This document shows, piece after piece, positions 24,161 to 41,324 of a stretch of 64,000 nucleotides of DNA (positions are counted from its first letter, which is position 1; every line of letters starts with the position of its first letter). The DNA is taken from NCBI GenBank assembly GCA_012295275.1, contig CM022673.1, positions 15,338,810 to 15,402,809 of the forward strand, read 5' to 3'. The position numbers were made by a program, and so were the translations under genes. The DNA is from Chrysomallon squamiferum. Its lineage: Eukaryota; Mollusca; Gastropoda; Neomphalida; Peltospiridae. The notes beneath the pieces are model-generated. The model ran no database searches. It was not told where the DNA came from and saw only the letters and a program-made list of their open reading frames with translations.

Positions 24161-24538
24161 CTGTGAATCTAAACCTTTTTCAACTTACGATAGCTTTGAA
24201 ATACATTTTCATTCTCAGATCTCGATTGCTACTTTAAAGTTGAAAATCGGATTGTGTACGCTGGAACCATAAGTACGACGAAAGATGGAGACACATGTCA
24301 GAACTGGGCCTCACGTTATCCTCACAATCATGTGTATGTTTTATCTGCAAGTTTAAATACTGACCGGAAAGGAGTGTTTAAAAACTACTGTCGCGATCCA
24401 TCTAACGATGGTTACCTGTGGTGCTACACCACCAATCGCAAAGTACGTTGGGAAAAATGTAATGTTCCTGCTTGTCCAGGTTTGTTTATTATTTTAGCAT
24501 TTCATTTGTTTAGTTATTTTCGTGACGGGTTGTTATAA
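19661..24538 (+). CDS. Gene K2: secreted five-kringle protein
   Basis: Coding exons are 19661-19739, 20219-20482, 21384-21641, 22313-22564, 23081-23341 and 24219-24479. Each kringle has six cysteines, and the order A-B-C-D-E equals K1. After E the reading either splices at GTTTGT (24480) to an unseen exon or runs on to TAA at 24536-24538. The read-through would give 477 residues with a short hydrophobic tail beginning GLFIILAFHLF. It is the closest paralogue of K1: B and C exons differ at 19 bases, of which 17 change amino acids. A Tigger-derived MITE sits in the B-C intron, 39 bases before exon C. The role is presumed extracellular binding through kringles; no enzyme domain is present. Confidence 0.83.
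20219..20482 (+). CDS. K2 exon 2: kringle A
   Basis: 264 bases, phase 1-1. Cysteines: NCYDL, IECQRW, NFCRDP, FPWCFT, DRCGIS, SPCQG. Using the earlier AG at 20197-20198 would hit a TAG, so the second acceptor (TTTGTTAG) is chosen. Confidence 0.9.
20567..20740. repeat. (CT)n / GTCT / ATCT compound microsatellite
   Basis: A compound pyrimidine run in intron A-B ending in a short TA run. Confidence 0.95.
21384..21641 (+). CDS. K2 exon 3: kringle B
   Basis: 258 bases, phase 1-1. Cysteines: VECYY, SVCQRW, NYCRDP, VPWCYS, LPCLI, ARCKG. Replacements against K1: Q/E, F/L, V/I, F/Y, S/P, V/L; one silent change (GGA/GGG). Confidence 0.92.
21788..22273. mobile_element. Tigger-derived MITE
   Basis: The left end GTGCTACCCCGAGATATGAT and the right end (reverse complement CGTTGACTTACGAG...) are diverged Tigger-type inverted repeats. 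The right end holds the GTTCCGTGACCGAGCTCGTAA box. About 486 bases; the interior shares the 3' half of the element at 14405, but no transposase remains. It is inserted in the B-C intron and ends about 39 bases before exon C. Confidence 0.8.
22313..22564 (+). CDS. K2 exon 4: kringle C
   Basis: 252 bases, phase 1-1. Cysteines: DCFL, LMCQTW, NFCRDP, EPWCYT, ETCGIM, MPCPG. The short stretch between the MITE and the acceptor is a TA run plus TTCTTTTTTCAG, so the branch point may lie within the transposon. Confidence 0.9.
23081..23341 (+). CDS. K2 exon 5: kringle D
   Basis: 261 bases, phase 1-1. Cysteines: DCYTK, YQCQRW, NYCRDP, LWCYT, DKCAI, PACKG. Compared with K1, radical replacements cluster between the second and third cysteine (WSWDIPQ against WDKDLPN, KERS against IVEI). 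Confidence 0.92.
23907..24162. repeat. (ACT)n, (AAT)n and (AAAT)n repeats
   Basis: Trinucleotide and tetranucleotide runs in the D-E intron, in the same relative position as the repeats before exon E of K1. Confidence 0.95.
24219..24479 (+). CDS. K2 exon 6: kringle E
   Basis: 261 bases to the GT at 24480. Cysteines: LDCYF, DTCQNW, NYCRDP, LWCYT, EKCNV, PACPG. Without splicing the frame continues 19 codons to TAA at 24536-24538. Confidence 0.88.
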
Positions 24539-24607
24539 ATTCTGTGTATGAAATTAATTTATTATTCGTACCTTTGCCTTTGTATGATAATAATGATGAC
24601 GACGACG

Positions 24608-24661
<54 letters not shown>

Positions 24662-25150
24662 TTTGTTTATGAATATGAAACGATACATATTTCAGAAAAC
24701 TGATAATTTGAAAACTTATTTCCTTTGGGGTAGATTTTTTTTTATCTTTTTTTTTTTTTTTTTTGTTAATCCTTGTTATTAAAACATTATCGGAAATGAT
24801 TGGAAAATATTCATTTGTACAAGATTGTTACGTTTAATGCACAATAGAACAATATCGGCCTATCAGTATCTCACTCGCTGTCTGTCATTTCATCTGTCTG
24901 TCTATCCAGATGTATCCGTCAGTACTTTTGTCTACACCAATATTTATTTATTATGTTTTTTTCTTGTTTTTACTTTTTTATTTTATTTTAATTTTTTTAT
25001 TTTTTTTTTTTTTTTCAATAATTATCGTTTAAGAAGAGGAAAACTAGAAATTATAGTGGAAATGATGGAAGGATTAAAGAAAACATTTAAGTATACCGAA
25101 GTTTTGTAAAAATAAATGTGAATTACTACCGAATAAATAATATTTACACT
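24539..25150 (+). terminator. Candidate K2 3' region with poly(A) signals
   Basis: It parallels 13422-14190 downstream of K1, including AAGAGGAAAACTAGAAATTATA at about 25033 and AATAAA at 25111-25116 and 25132-25137. An (AAT)n run lies at about 24608-24661. Confidence 0.4.
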
Positions 25151-26310
<1,160 letters not shown>

Positions 26311-26430
26311 AACTAGACAACGAGTAATTCCACAAGTCTCCTGTTTTCTATCTGGAATTTGTAACGCGATGTTTTACCAGGGTAGTCACGGTCACGACAG
26401 TAATTTGAAGTTTCACGCACGAAACTGCAA
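26311..26430 (-). pseudogene. Inverted kringle fragment (type F), copy 3
   Basis: The best-preserved type F copy. The - strand reads ETSNYCRDRDYPGKTSRYKF and, in a shifted frame, TCGITRCL just before the (CT)n tract. At least one frameshift separates the two halves, and the PWC element is absent as in the other F copies. Confidence 0.72.
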
Positions 26431-28296
26431 AGTCAGTATAATCTATTATCTTTGAAAAAAAGTGCTTGTTGATTTAAATCAACATCAGAATATAGATTTT
26501 AAAGAAATTAATACGTTACTTGATTACCCAAGATTACAAATCGTTTACACTTGTTTTACAGTGAAAAAATTAGTGGTGAGAAAGTTCACTTTAGAAAAAA
26601 AAAGTAATGAATGTGCAGTTATTCAGCGTATGTTTATTAAGAACTGAACGCAATAGCAGCTTTTATCTTTGAAGACATCTAATATTGTTAAATAACAGCG
26701 AAATGCTTTCGTTTCTTGGATTTCTTTGATTTGCTTTCTTGCTTCTTCCTTTTTTTATAGTTTTATTTTTAACTATTAAACTCTTTCATTTTTTTTTTTG
26801 TTTATTTTTTCAAAAAATTATTATACTTAATTTCATTTATCTGTTAAACATATATGTATGCATTTTGCTATCTGCACATGCGCATGTTATGACTGCGGAG
26901 GGAGAAAAACAAACATTTAACAGCCCCATTTCTATCACTGATTATAGAAAAAAAATTCAGTCATGATCCTGAAATATATTGTGTGCTACACTACAAGTAA
27001 ATGTAGTGGAAAGAGCAGGTGTTCTTTTAAAACTTGTTAATTATATACGCTGTTGTGTTTAAGTTATACTGAAATACAGCTTCCACAGCAAACAGTCAGT
27101 GGTTTCGAATAAATGCGCTGTTTTGAAACAGAACACAATTCTGATATTGATTATACTGACAGACACCACCACAATAACATCAAATGTATTGAAGAAACTA
27201 CATTTTAATAATATAGTAAATTTTAAATGTAATATAAATGTTCTACTTTTGACATATTTCTAATACTTATTATGAATTATCTGAAATGTTTATTTTAATA
27301 TCCTTAAATGTTCAGAACAGAAATTGTACGTTGGCGCATCACACTTCAGTTTAGTCTATATATAATATAGGCAACAGAAAAATCCATGTGCAATTATCAA
27401 CTAAAAAATCTTCTTTACTTTTAGCATGGTTCTTTATGAAACGTCTCTGTGATAGAAATCGTTCTGCGTACATATAGCAATCCTCACACATACACATAAC
27501 AACTGATATTAATATAATAAATAAATAAATAAGTAAATAAATAAATAAATAAATAAGAAGCAAAAAATAATAACATGATAGAATAAAATATAAGAATAAA
27601 TAATATAATGCAATTCAGACCTGCAGAATTAAATGCTTGAATTATTTTTGTATGAATGAAATTTATTTCTTCGAAAAGTCTATATTAAAATGTTACACAT
27701 GCATTCATAGCTATGGATTTAGGACATCATTATATTGGAATTGGACCAGTTCATTTATAGCTTTATTTACCTTTGTGCAGAAGAATGCAGTTAAAGACTA
27801 CTGTTTCAATAAACATCTCACATTCTCATACATATATATATATAATTTATTATTTGCTTTTAAATGAAAAGACTTTACATTTCATGTAAATATTCCATGG
27901 ATATATCATTATATTAATTCTATTTCAGTATTCAGGATAATGTTTTGAATACAACTGATGAACCAGTAATCATTTTAGGAAGAAGTAAAAATGTCAAGTA
28001 AACTCTGGACAAAACATTTTTCGAAAGAAGAAGGCTTTTTTTGTTGGTTTTTTTAAACTTATTATGCTTTTACTTTTGCTTTTCGTTTTTGAGAAGCATA
28101 TCCATACGCATATACATGTACAAATGCATTTATAAACAATCGGATATCTTTTGTAAATTATAAAAAAAAGCAGACAAACAACAACAAAAAATATATGAAC
28201 GAACAAGCAAATAAAATCATGAACAAACAAGCAAAAAAAAAAAAAAGCACCAAAAAACCTACACATATGGGTAATATAATAATGATGTATATTTTT
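26431..28296. other. Spacer before decayed unit
   Basis: No gene. Recurrent spacer blocks at about 26540-26720, 27070-27360 and 27640-27800; AAAT repeats at about 27518-27556. Confidence 0.5.
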
Positions 28297-28430
28297 GGAC
28301 CGACACGTATACTGAATTAATTTTATTACTCTTGATAGAGTTTATATTTACAAAAAATGTCATTTTGAAGGATTGTTTTCTGTATGGGATGTGCTAGTAG
28401 ATATCAACTGATAATTGTTAGTAATCTGTG
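28297..28430 (+). promoter_or_regulatory. Conserved upstream block of a decayed unit
   Basis: Same block as at 6983-7110: ACCGACACGTATACTGAATT, then AGAGTTTATATTTACAAAAAATG and TTGAAGGATTGTTTTCTGTATGGG. The gene behind it is broken. Confidence 0.35.
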
Positions 28431-28504
28431 CGGTTTTTTTAGCTCTTTCCGTTTTTTGTATTCGTTTATTCTTCCAAAAATGTTCGTGTAACACACTTTT
28501 TTTT

Positions 28505-28541
<37 letters not shown>

Positions 28542-28651
28542 TTCTCCCGAAACCACTATGTATCCCGCGCTTTTAGATTATTTATTTATGTATTTTTTTG
28601 TGTTTTACTCAAAGTTTATTTTACAATGATTCTACGCCGAAATGTATTTTC

Positions 28652-28703
<52 letters not shown>

Positions 28704-28819
28704 GTCATGGTTCATATAACTTTATAATGAAATAAATTTTATAAATAGGAAAATTTTAACACAAACATGATAGTGTATGGCAAAGACATATAAACTTCAT
28801 ACATTTATTTAACTTACTT

Positions 28820-28898
28820 TCCTGAAATCTTTGTGTGAATTTTATTTTTGTATTAAGATGGATACACAGTGTTTCTGGCTCAAATACTAGTGAGAAAG
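28820..28898 (+). pseudogene. Signal exon remnant, start codon lost
   Basis: It aligns to the 79-base signal exons (GTGTGAATTTTATTTTTGTA, GGATACACAGTGTTTCTGGC, ending GAGAAAG|GTTAGTTATAAC). The acceptor and ATG are destroyed (TTTCCTGAAATC in place of GCAGATGACT). The A, B and C exons are missing after it. Confidence 0.8.
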
Positions 28899-29157
28899 GT
28901 TAGTTATAACTAACTCTCTAACTAATCAAATAAATACATAAATAGATAAATAAACAAATAAGCAATCAAACAAGCAAACAAACAAATAAACAATTTTTTT
29001 TTAATAATATTACGGATAGATAATTTATAAATGTAATGGAAACATCAAATGTGATTGAGATAGCAAACATAAGGTCATCAAATTATTACTTTTGTTTTTA
29101 ATTAAAGATCGAAATCAGCATAAATAAAATATTAAATGAGAAATAATTATTTTTAAG

Positions 29158-29355
29158 AAACAGACTGTTGTACCAAGTTCTACGTCTACTACAGCCTTGG
29201 GGTATGAATGTCAACGGTGGGACTGGGATGTTCCACAAGTGAATGATTACAGAAAAAAAACGGTACCTATCCAGAAGATTCGATATCAAAATGATTGAAC
29301 TACTGCCGTAACCCATCTAATAAAGGTTTTATCTGGTGTTATACAGATCCTAAAA
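29158..29355 (+). pseudogene. Kringle D exon remnant
   Basis: It resembles D of K1. The acceptor CAG is changed to AAG. About 23 bases are deleted after ACAGACTGTT, and an A insertion shifts the frame near 29260. TGA at 29292-29294 stands in place of a serine codon, and the 3' end dissolves into a poly-A run at about 29353-29379. Confidence 0.85.
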
Positions 29356-29379
29356 AAAAAAAAAAAAAAAAAAAAAAAT

Positions 29380-32045
<2,666 letters not shown>

Positions 32046-32417
32046 TTTTTTATGTATCAGACACTCTGAGTACATCCCACGGTATGTCTCTCATTGCACG
32101 TGCCTATTATTCGGCATGCAAATACCTGATATTTCACTGGAGTATTTCAGAAGTGCTGACCTTCAAGAAACCAAAATATAAAAACTATAAAATACAATTT
32201 GGTACTGTCACGCTTATCATGAAATAGCTGTCACAGATCATTTCGGATGCCAGACATTTTTACATAACCAGAGTGGGTATATACAAACACACTGAACAAT
32301 CGCTTTATACGAATCAATTCTCTGCAAAACCAGTTTCAAGCTTAAAAATTGATACTTTAAAACAATTGAGAATGTTTATCAGCACATGTTTGTGCACACA
32401 TTAATTTATCAGCACAT
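32046..32417. other. Short spacer
   Basis: No gene or conserved upstream block is visible. The normal distance between the F fragment and the signal exon (about 2.5-3 kb) has shrunk to under 400 bases. Confidence 0.45.
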
Positions 32418-32472
32418 TTATTTTTATTTCAAGGTGGATATATAGCGGTTATAGTTTAAACACCGGTGAGAA
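32418..32472 (+). pseudogene. Signal exon remnant, 5' part lost
   Basis: It matches the second half of the signal exon (AAGGTGGATATATAGCGGTTAT...ACACCGGTGAGAAA). ATG is absent, a TAG is present and the donor is changed from GGTTAG to CTTCAG. Confidence 0.7.
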
Positions 32473-33036
32473 ACTTCAGTTATAACTAACTAAGCTACTA
32501 ACTATTTATGAAGTTGAAAAATATACTGACATGCACCTCTGAAATTAGATTATATAATATTAATAGTAATTCGATTGATTATTTGGATTATCTGAAAAGA
32601 AAAACGTCAAGTTCAACTACAGACTACAATGGTCAGAGAAAGGTAGCGTAAATGCGGACATTGTACTTTTGAAAAACTTGATACACTTTTTTTGTTCTTC
32701 TTTTCCTTTTATTTGTTGCTGTTGTTGTTTCAGAGATTATAAGCAATCAGAGGATTATGCAAAATGTTCATAGTTTTTTATTTATTTTCTAGATACCTTA
32801 GAGACACATGTGGCTAGTGCAAACGACATTGTTCGTATCAAATTTGTAAATGTCAGTAGTGTCTAGTGCATAAATTAAATAACCATTCCGGTACTTTAAA
32901 TTTCTTCTCTTAACTGTCTATGTTGTCATTCGCATTTTGTATCATCGTATTTTTATTGGAATATATTTGCAGCCATAAACAAATACGATGCAATTAAAGG
33001 CTATTTAGTTAAGCCGCCATTTCGGTGTTCCCTTTT

Positions 33037-33111
<75 letters not shown>

Positions 33112-33121
33112 TATGTGTATA

Positions 33122-33156
<35 letters not shown>

Positions 33157-33239
33157 TAATATTTAGATTATATAATCATTGTTTCTTCACTCTTTCTTCA
33201 TATTACATACATATATATATATATATATAATATTTTCAG
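32473..33239. other. Decayed intron region
   Basis: It contains blocks found upstream of exon B in intact genes (about 32820-33030), but neither an A nor a B exon. TTTA, TTA and TA repeats at about 33038-33156. Confidence 0.5.
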
Positions 33240-33320
33240 ACTGTTTCATTATTGAAGACCATCACCCTCGTATTTTGGATATAAAGTGTATTCTCACAGG
33301 GAACTTAATGTGCTTAATTA
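33240..33320 (+). pseudogene. Kringle C exon 5' remnant
   Basis: It starts after TATTTTCAG as intact C exons do (ACTGTTTCATTATT), then diverges, with the second cysteine region recognisable only as TTAATGTGC. The 3' half including CRDP and PWC is gone. Confidence 0.75.
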
Positions 33321-33525
33321 ATGTCATGCAAGCATCAAATGATATTAATATCGCAAACTTAAAGTTTTATTTAATGCGATCTTATTCATAATCAACGTTT
33401 CTTTTTGTTTACTTTTATTTTTAAATCATCGTTTCAGTTTAGTATATTGCAAAAAATCATTTGAGAACATAATGAAGTCTACCTCATTCATTTAAAATAG
33501 TAAATAAGAAATACTTATTTTTCAG

Positions 33526-33750
33526 AAGCAGACTGTTATACAAAGTTGAATAATGCGATTTTGTACCAAGGTTTTACGTCTAGTACTCTTGGGGTGTCAG
33601 CGTCAACAATGGGACTGGGATATTTAGAATACAGGGAGGTACTTTCCTGAACGTTTTGAATCTGAAACAGGCAACTACTGCCGTGATCCATCTCATCTAA
33701 GGAAGATTCGCTCTGATGTTGTATCTCTGATTAAAGAAAAAGGATTGGAC
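33526..33750 (+). pseudogene. Kringle D exon remnant
   Basis: The normal acceptor TTTTTCAG and CTGTTATACAAAG start are kept, and the core reads TACTGCCGTGATCCATCT. Single-base indels shift the frame in several places, and the WCYTTDP part has become CTCTGATGTTGTATCTCTG. The RWDKC end is unrecognisable. Confidence 0.85.
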
Positions 33751-34610
33751 TTTTTTTTGACAAATTAGACAGTTGTATGAAAGAGATTCTTACATTTTAG
33801 TTGATAGTCCACGGCCAATAAGACGTTACCTGTCCATACTGATTATTCTTTCTTCAACTGATTCTGAACTTCAAATTATAACATTAGGCGTATTTCATAA
33901 ACAGAAATTACTGAAACATTATCTCATATTAAGACATGAGCACTAAGACGTGATGCAGTATATTTATAATTATATAATAATATGTACACTCAGAAATAAA
34001 AGATTACAAAGAAAAAAATATCTTTGGCCAAAAATAACGTTATGCAACAGGATTTAACGTAACGAAAATGTTTACCGAAAGAAAATTAAATGAATCGGTA
34101 CTATATTGGTGGAACAGCAATGGTAACTACTTTGACAATGCCAGAAAATTATGGAATTCAGAACATCGCGTTTAGAAATACTCTTTGAAAAAGAATAAAC
34201 AAATTTCTCAGACATAAGTGAAGTGATGTATTAACTGAAATCGTTGTCACTGAACGGATATCAAGGTCACCACTCTGTCAGATAACAAACAAGCAGCTGA
34301 TCAAAATAAATACATTTTGATTTCGTCCTATGTGATTTTATCAGTTCTGAATTGATTGGTTTTCATTTGATAAAGTATATAACACTGGTGATTTCAACAG
34401 TTGAACAGGCGGTTGTATTAATCCTGAAGAAGAGGAATATAGTGATTTTTTTCGCTGATTATGTGTTTGAACTTGAGATGTTATATATATTAAAACAACG
34501 AGTATCAAAGGATAAAAAGAAAGAAATATTTTCTGTAGAAATAATAACATGTTTATTGTGAATGAGAAAGTAGGTGAAGATAGATATTTGTAAAAATGCA
34601 AGTGTCGTTG
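33751..34610. other. Decayed D-E intron
   Basis: No gene. About 34165-34340 is a diverged copy of about 385-570, and the stretch around 33898 resembles sequence after exon D of K3 (about 44906). This is post-D intron sequence cut by the LINE that follows. Confidence 0.5.
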
Positions 34611-36440
34611 ATTACTGTATTGCAGAACATCTACTAAACATAAAATGAAAATGCTTAAAACTTCAAATACAAAAGAGTACTGGTCAATCCTGAACAGCAA
34701 TAAGCAGGGATGGTCAAAATTAGATTGGTCATTTGATTCTTTATTGCATTTTTCAAAACTCCCATTAGCAATGTTGATCAAACTGTAACCGATCACGTGA
34801 CACCAACATAAAAATTACACACTAAAAGCAAAGAAACCACTAATAATATTTTGACCAGACTCCAATATTACTGTTGACACAGCAATTACAGAAGTTAAAA
34901 CTGTATATAAAAATAAAGCTGCTCGAAATGACCCTGGAAACTATAGGTCTATTACATTATTAAGCTGTTTAGGTAAATTATTTACAACTTAGTTTAATTC
35001 TAGATTAAATAAGTATGCATATGAAACAAACATGATTTTTGAAAATCAAGGTGGATTTCGTAAAAATATTCCACGAGAGTGCACATACATTCTTTATACT
35101 CTTTATTTATTTTAATTAACTAATGTAGGACATTTAAAAACAACTGTAATAAAAACAAACATTTATTCTGATTTTATAGATTTCGAGAAAGCTTTTAAGA
35201 CTCTGGAGAACTGTATTATCGAATAAGTTAATTAGGTCTGGTATCAATGGAAATATTTTAATGTCTTTGTAAATATATAAAAATGAAACTAAAGTAAAAA
35301 TTACAGAGAACGGTTTATTATCTGACAATTTTAATTGTGAAATTGGTGTCTGGCAAGACGAAAATTCTCGACATTTTCTATTTTTCTAAATGACTTAGAG
35401 GAGTTTCTTATAGCTAATTAGGCAAATGGACTAGAATCAATTACAACAATGTTTGTAATTGAAGATATGGTTTTGAATCTTAGCATTGGGTGCAGCACGG
35501 ATATTTATAATACGTAAAACAAAAATCATAAATAAAATTTTACAATGAAAACTTGTGGCAATTCGAAGACCTCCGTGAAAGATGTATATCTAATACATCA
35601 ATATACTCGAACATATTCAGAAATAAAATGTTATAAGATTAATGATAATAATGAAATTTTGTAAATGTTAATAAACATACCCGTGGTTTTATAATCTGTG
35701 GCGAACTAGGACGCGATCTGCATTGTATTTCTATAAAAGTAAGCGTAACAACATTTTGGGGAACCCAGTCTGCAGAAGCCAAAACAGGGTTTCCTCACAT
35801 ATTAGTTCATGTATTTTATCGATTCTCCTTGAAAAACAATTAGTCAAAAATATTTTAGATGATTTTGTTTAACATATATATGAACATATCGGAAGTTTGA
35901 TAACGTTAATTGGTTACCTGAAACGGTATCCAAAATATTACATGATCAGTATCAGCAACTCAGTATGAAAAATGAAATTGAAACGTCTCCAAAGGGTATT
36001 AATTCGACTTTAAAAAAAAAAAAAAAATGAATTGAAATTAAAAAATTATCTTACTGAGCTCTCTCAAAAGGATGCTAATATTTTGTTTAAATCAAGAATC
36101 TCTGGTGTGACACTTCCCATTGAAACTGGACGATGGTTTAATATTCTAAGAGTAAACAGAAAATGTCATATTTGTAATCTTATATATTTGAATGTAATGA
36201 TCCTATACATAGTACACGAGATATCCAAACATATTTTCATGTAATAATTTGTGTAACAGAAAACAATGTGTATTTAAAAAGTTATGTTTGTTAATAAGAA
36301 CTACATGTGAGAGAGTATATGCTCGAAGTTAAACTTCCCAGCATGAGCATTATAATTTTGTTATATATATCTGTTATACATTTTTCTTTCTAATGTAATC
36401 CTACAGTTTATAAGAATAAAGTCATTTCATTGCCACTGTC
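34611..36440 (+). mobile_element. LINE (non-LTR retrotransposon) ORF2 fragment
   Basis: Broken + strand reverse transcriptase reading. In order: pre-RT segment LKTSNTKEYWSILNSNK (about 34655-34705); DPGNYRSITLLSCLGKLFTT and ENQGGFRK (about 34932-35060); DFIDFEKAF, equivalent to the first catalytic-Asp motif (about 35171); FLNDLEEFL (about 35385). At 36032-36244 comes the C-terminal part with LTELSQKDANILFKSR, LPIETGRW and a CxxC. Deletions, stops and frameshifts are scattered through it, and the DD polymerase motif is not preserved. The 5' part (endonuclease) is missing, typical of 5' truncation. The clade is not assigned. Confidence 0.85.
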
Positions 36441-37466
36441 ATTGTCATTCAAGGTTCATGACATTCTTGAATAATGTTCTAATTACCGAATCACCTCCTT
36501 CTAGAGACAAAAGTCAGCAACGTGGTTAATTATACGTTGATAGTAATAATCGTACAATTCATATTTTTAATACATCGTCGTTTCTTTATCTTTTCTTTCA
36601 TTTTTTCCCTTTTTTCTTCCTATGACACAGGTATTAACATCGACACATTGAATTATTTTTGAAAACAAATCTAACAAACAAACAAATAAACAAACAAATA
36701 AATAAATAAAATAAAATAAAATGAAATAAAATAAAATAAAATAAAATAAAATAAAATAAATAAAATAAAAAAAATAAAATAAAATAAAATTAAATTAAAT
36801 TAATAAAATTAAAATGCACTTCAAAATATAAGACACATCCACTGAACAAGAACAAAAAAGCAACAAATGAACATTACCATTAAGTGTACATTTGTGTCGA
36901 AACAGGTCAGAGGTATTCACACAAACGAAACACCGATTCAAGCAAATTCGTGGAACGTTTCTAGAATGAATATACTAGTGTCGAAAGTAATGATCAAATG
37001 ATTAATTTAGCTTTGATTTCCAAATCAAATTTATAGTATATCATTTTATTTCAAAGTATATTTCGATACATCGACGAAAGCTGGGATTCAGTGTGCTTTT
37101 AATTTTGTCCTTTTTACATTTCATCTTAACGAATAGCGATATTAACAATATTTATGATATAAATAAATAAATATATATAAAAGATGAGGATTCCATATGC
37201 AAAATGCTTTGGTCAGAAGTGTTTCTGATTTTGGAATATAGGAATCTAACCAGAGAACGGAATTTATATCTAATGACGAATACCATTTACATTTATTATA
37301 CAGTTTATACAGATCTTTTTGTATAAAACTTTTAATAACCTCGTTCATGGAAATTAATAAAGTATATGTTTGCTAAGAATTCCGAAAACTGTCAAATATC
37401 ACTACTTCGCCTGCTAGCAAAAAAACCACTTAGTATTTGGGAATTTCGGATAAGGTATTCCTAACC

Positions 37467-37508
<42 letters not shown>

Positions 37509-39172
37509 CTTAAGCTTTAACCATCGTTTCATTTTTTATTTTTTTTTTTTTTTTTTTTTTGATACATTTTTATGAATTTGAATCGATACACATTTCAGAA
37601 AAAGAACTGATAATTAGTCAACTATTTTTGTACTATGTAGAGTAATGCAATATCTGTCTATCAGTATATCTTTCCCTCTCTGTCTGTCATTTCATCTGTC
37701 TGTCTATCCAGATATACCTGTTAGTATTTGTTTTCTGTAATAATGTTTATTTATTATGTTTTGATTATTTATTATTTTTAAATAATTATCGTTAAAGAAG
37801 AGGAAAACTAGAAATTATACTGGAAGTGATGGAAAGCATTAAAGAATGCATTTTAGTATATTAATTTTTGTCAAATTTACTTTAAAAATAAATGTGAAAT
37901 ACTATCGAATAAATAATATTTGCACTTAAATATCCAACAGAAAATATGTCATTTAATAAAAAATAAAAAAAACATATGGACCATTTAGAACACTTGTATT
38001 GTTGTCATTCACATTTTCTCCAAGACATATACAACAGATGTCTGTTTTTTAGTCACGGCTACCAGGGAATCAAGATGAGAATATAAAGTTATTTTTTTAA
38101 AGTTTCGTAATATTTTCCTACTGTCGTTACACATTCAGTGAATTAGAATTTGGCAGTGGAATGCTGATTGTAGATAACATCGGCTGATGGCGGTTTATCA
38201 GATAGTTATTAGATATATTTGTATGAATTTAAATACAGGCTGAACTCTTTATAAACAAAAAAAAATAATACAAACAAACAATAAAAAAAAAAGTAAAAAA
38301 AAAAATAAAAATAAAAAAAATAAATAAATAAATAAAAAATAACAAAAAAGTAAAATCAAGTAAAATAAATGACTGAATAAAAATAATAAATTAAAATAAA
38401 ATAAAACATAATAAATAAGTAAATAAATATATATCTATATAATAATTCTCTTTCGTTGCTCAGGTATAATTTAATCCGGATTTGAGTAGTGAGTAAAATT
38501 AAAATAACGATTAAAAAAAACGAAGAGAAGGATAATAGCCTCATTTCAAAATAATTATTAACAGATGCCTGGAAATATATAAAATTAAAAGTGTTAAATT
38601 AGTTTTGATATGTTTTCTTTCATTTCTTTCCTTAATAAATAAGTTTGTTCTTTCCCGCTTAATTTACCTATGCTAACGTTCGATGTATCTAATATAATCT
38701 GTTTGACTCCATACTCTTCTGACAAAAAAAGAGGAAACAATAATAACAACAACAACAACAACAACAATAACATCAACAATAATAATAAGAATAATAATAC
38801 AAATAAAATGTTTTTTTATTTTTTTAAATTAAAAATTAAAAAAAAAAAAAATTAAACAAAGTCATTTTAGGAAAAGGAATCGATATTTTTGACACACCCA
38901 AATACAAAAATACGTAATCGGTAATAAATAAAATAATAATACAAAAAAACAATGAAATAAAAAACCAAACATGAGGATATAAAAATAAACATGAACATAA
39001 AAATCCAGCCACATTGTATGAATAATATTTATTTTGTCCTGTTAACAATTAGTAAGTGTTAAAATAAAGATTAAAATACAATAATAGAAATAATGATTCA
39101 GTTAAATAAATAAAGTACAATTTTAGGAAATGCAGGTTTCCAATGTATAGTATCTATCAAAAGAAAATAAGA
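36441..39172. other. Spacer before K3, first part
   Basis: No gene. AAAAT repeats at about 36690-36800, (AAT)n at about 37470-37504, T-run at 37533-37560. The post-E conserved blocks occur at about 37570-37600 and 37793-37850, so the E exon of this decayed unit is lost. About 38600-39170 matches 15840-16470. Confidence 0.5.
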
Positions 39173-40269
<1,097 letters not shown>

Positions 40270-40412
40270 TTCTGGACGGCCACGTATTCTGAGTTAATTT
40301 TATTGCTCTTGGTAGAGTATATATTTAAAAAAAAAAATTAATTTTGAAGGATTATTTTCTCTATTGGAATTGCTAGTACATCTCAACTGACAACTGTTAG
40401 TAATACGTGTTG
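40270..40412 (+). promoter_or_regulatory. Conserved block upstream of K3
   Basis: GGCCACGTATTCTGAGTTAATTTTATTGCTC, TAGAGTATATATTTAAAAAA and TTGAAGGATTATTTTCTCTATTGGAATTGCTAGTACA, as in the other units, about 370 bases upstream of the ATG. A (TA)n run at 40443-40484 follows. Confidence 0.4.
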
Positions 40413-40437
40413 TTTTGGGGTGTCTTTTTACCTCGTT

Positions 40438-40487
<50 letters not shown>

Positions 40488-40534
40488 AAAATGTATTTTC
40501 TACCACTACTACTACTACTACTACTGTTATTATG

Positions 40535-40572
<38 letters not shown>

Positions 40573-40756
40573 TGTTGTTGTTGTTGTCATTTAAAATAAA
40601 TAAATAATGAACTAAATTGTATAAATGAGGTTTGTGTATGGTAAAGACAGAAACTTCGTTTCCTCTGCTCCTGTTTTGTATTGAGAGTGAAATGAGATAG
40701 CAAAAATGTACATTGTATTGAATCATTTAGTAAACATTTCGTCTTTTATATTGCAG

Positions 40757-40835
40757 ATGAATTTTTTTATCTTGAATTTAATTTCTGTATTAAGGTGGAT
40801 ATACAGTGTTTCTGGTTTTGACACTGGTGAGACAG
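40757..40835 (+). CDS. K3 exon 1: signal peptide
   Basis: ATG follows TTTATATTGCAG directly; 79 bases, phase 1 exit at GACAG|GTTGGT. Hydrophobic core NFFILNLISVL, then RWIYSVSG as the probable end of the signal. Confidence 0.83.
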
Positions 40836-41253
40836 GTTGGTTATTATTAACTATCTAACTAACCAAATAAATAAATAAATAAATAAATAAATATTGGAAT
40901 AGATAAACGAATAAACAAATACATTTTGTAAGAATAAGTGAATAAAAATATATAAATGATCGAATGAACGAATAAATAAGCAAGCAAACAAATAAATATA
41001 TAAATAAATGAACGAATAATCAAAGAATCGATCATAGAATATGTTTTTCTTTGTTTTCTCTTCTTTCATTATTGCCTATCCCTAATCTAGTGACCGAAAC
41101 ACGAGGACATTCGATTTTTTTTAGTTCATTATTTTATATATATATATTTTTTATATAAATATTCAACAGATATCTTCAGCGAGAAAAGGACAATCACTTA
41201 AGCTTGTTAAACAATAATAATATTATAATTAATTATCGTTTTATTATTAAATG

Positions 41254-41324
<71 letters not shown>

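Noticed and set aside
34341-34796. 151-codon minus-strand open frame
   Set aside because: It overlaps post-D intron sequence and the antisense side of the LINE pre-RT segment. No recognisable motif.
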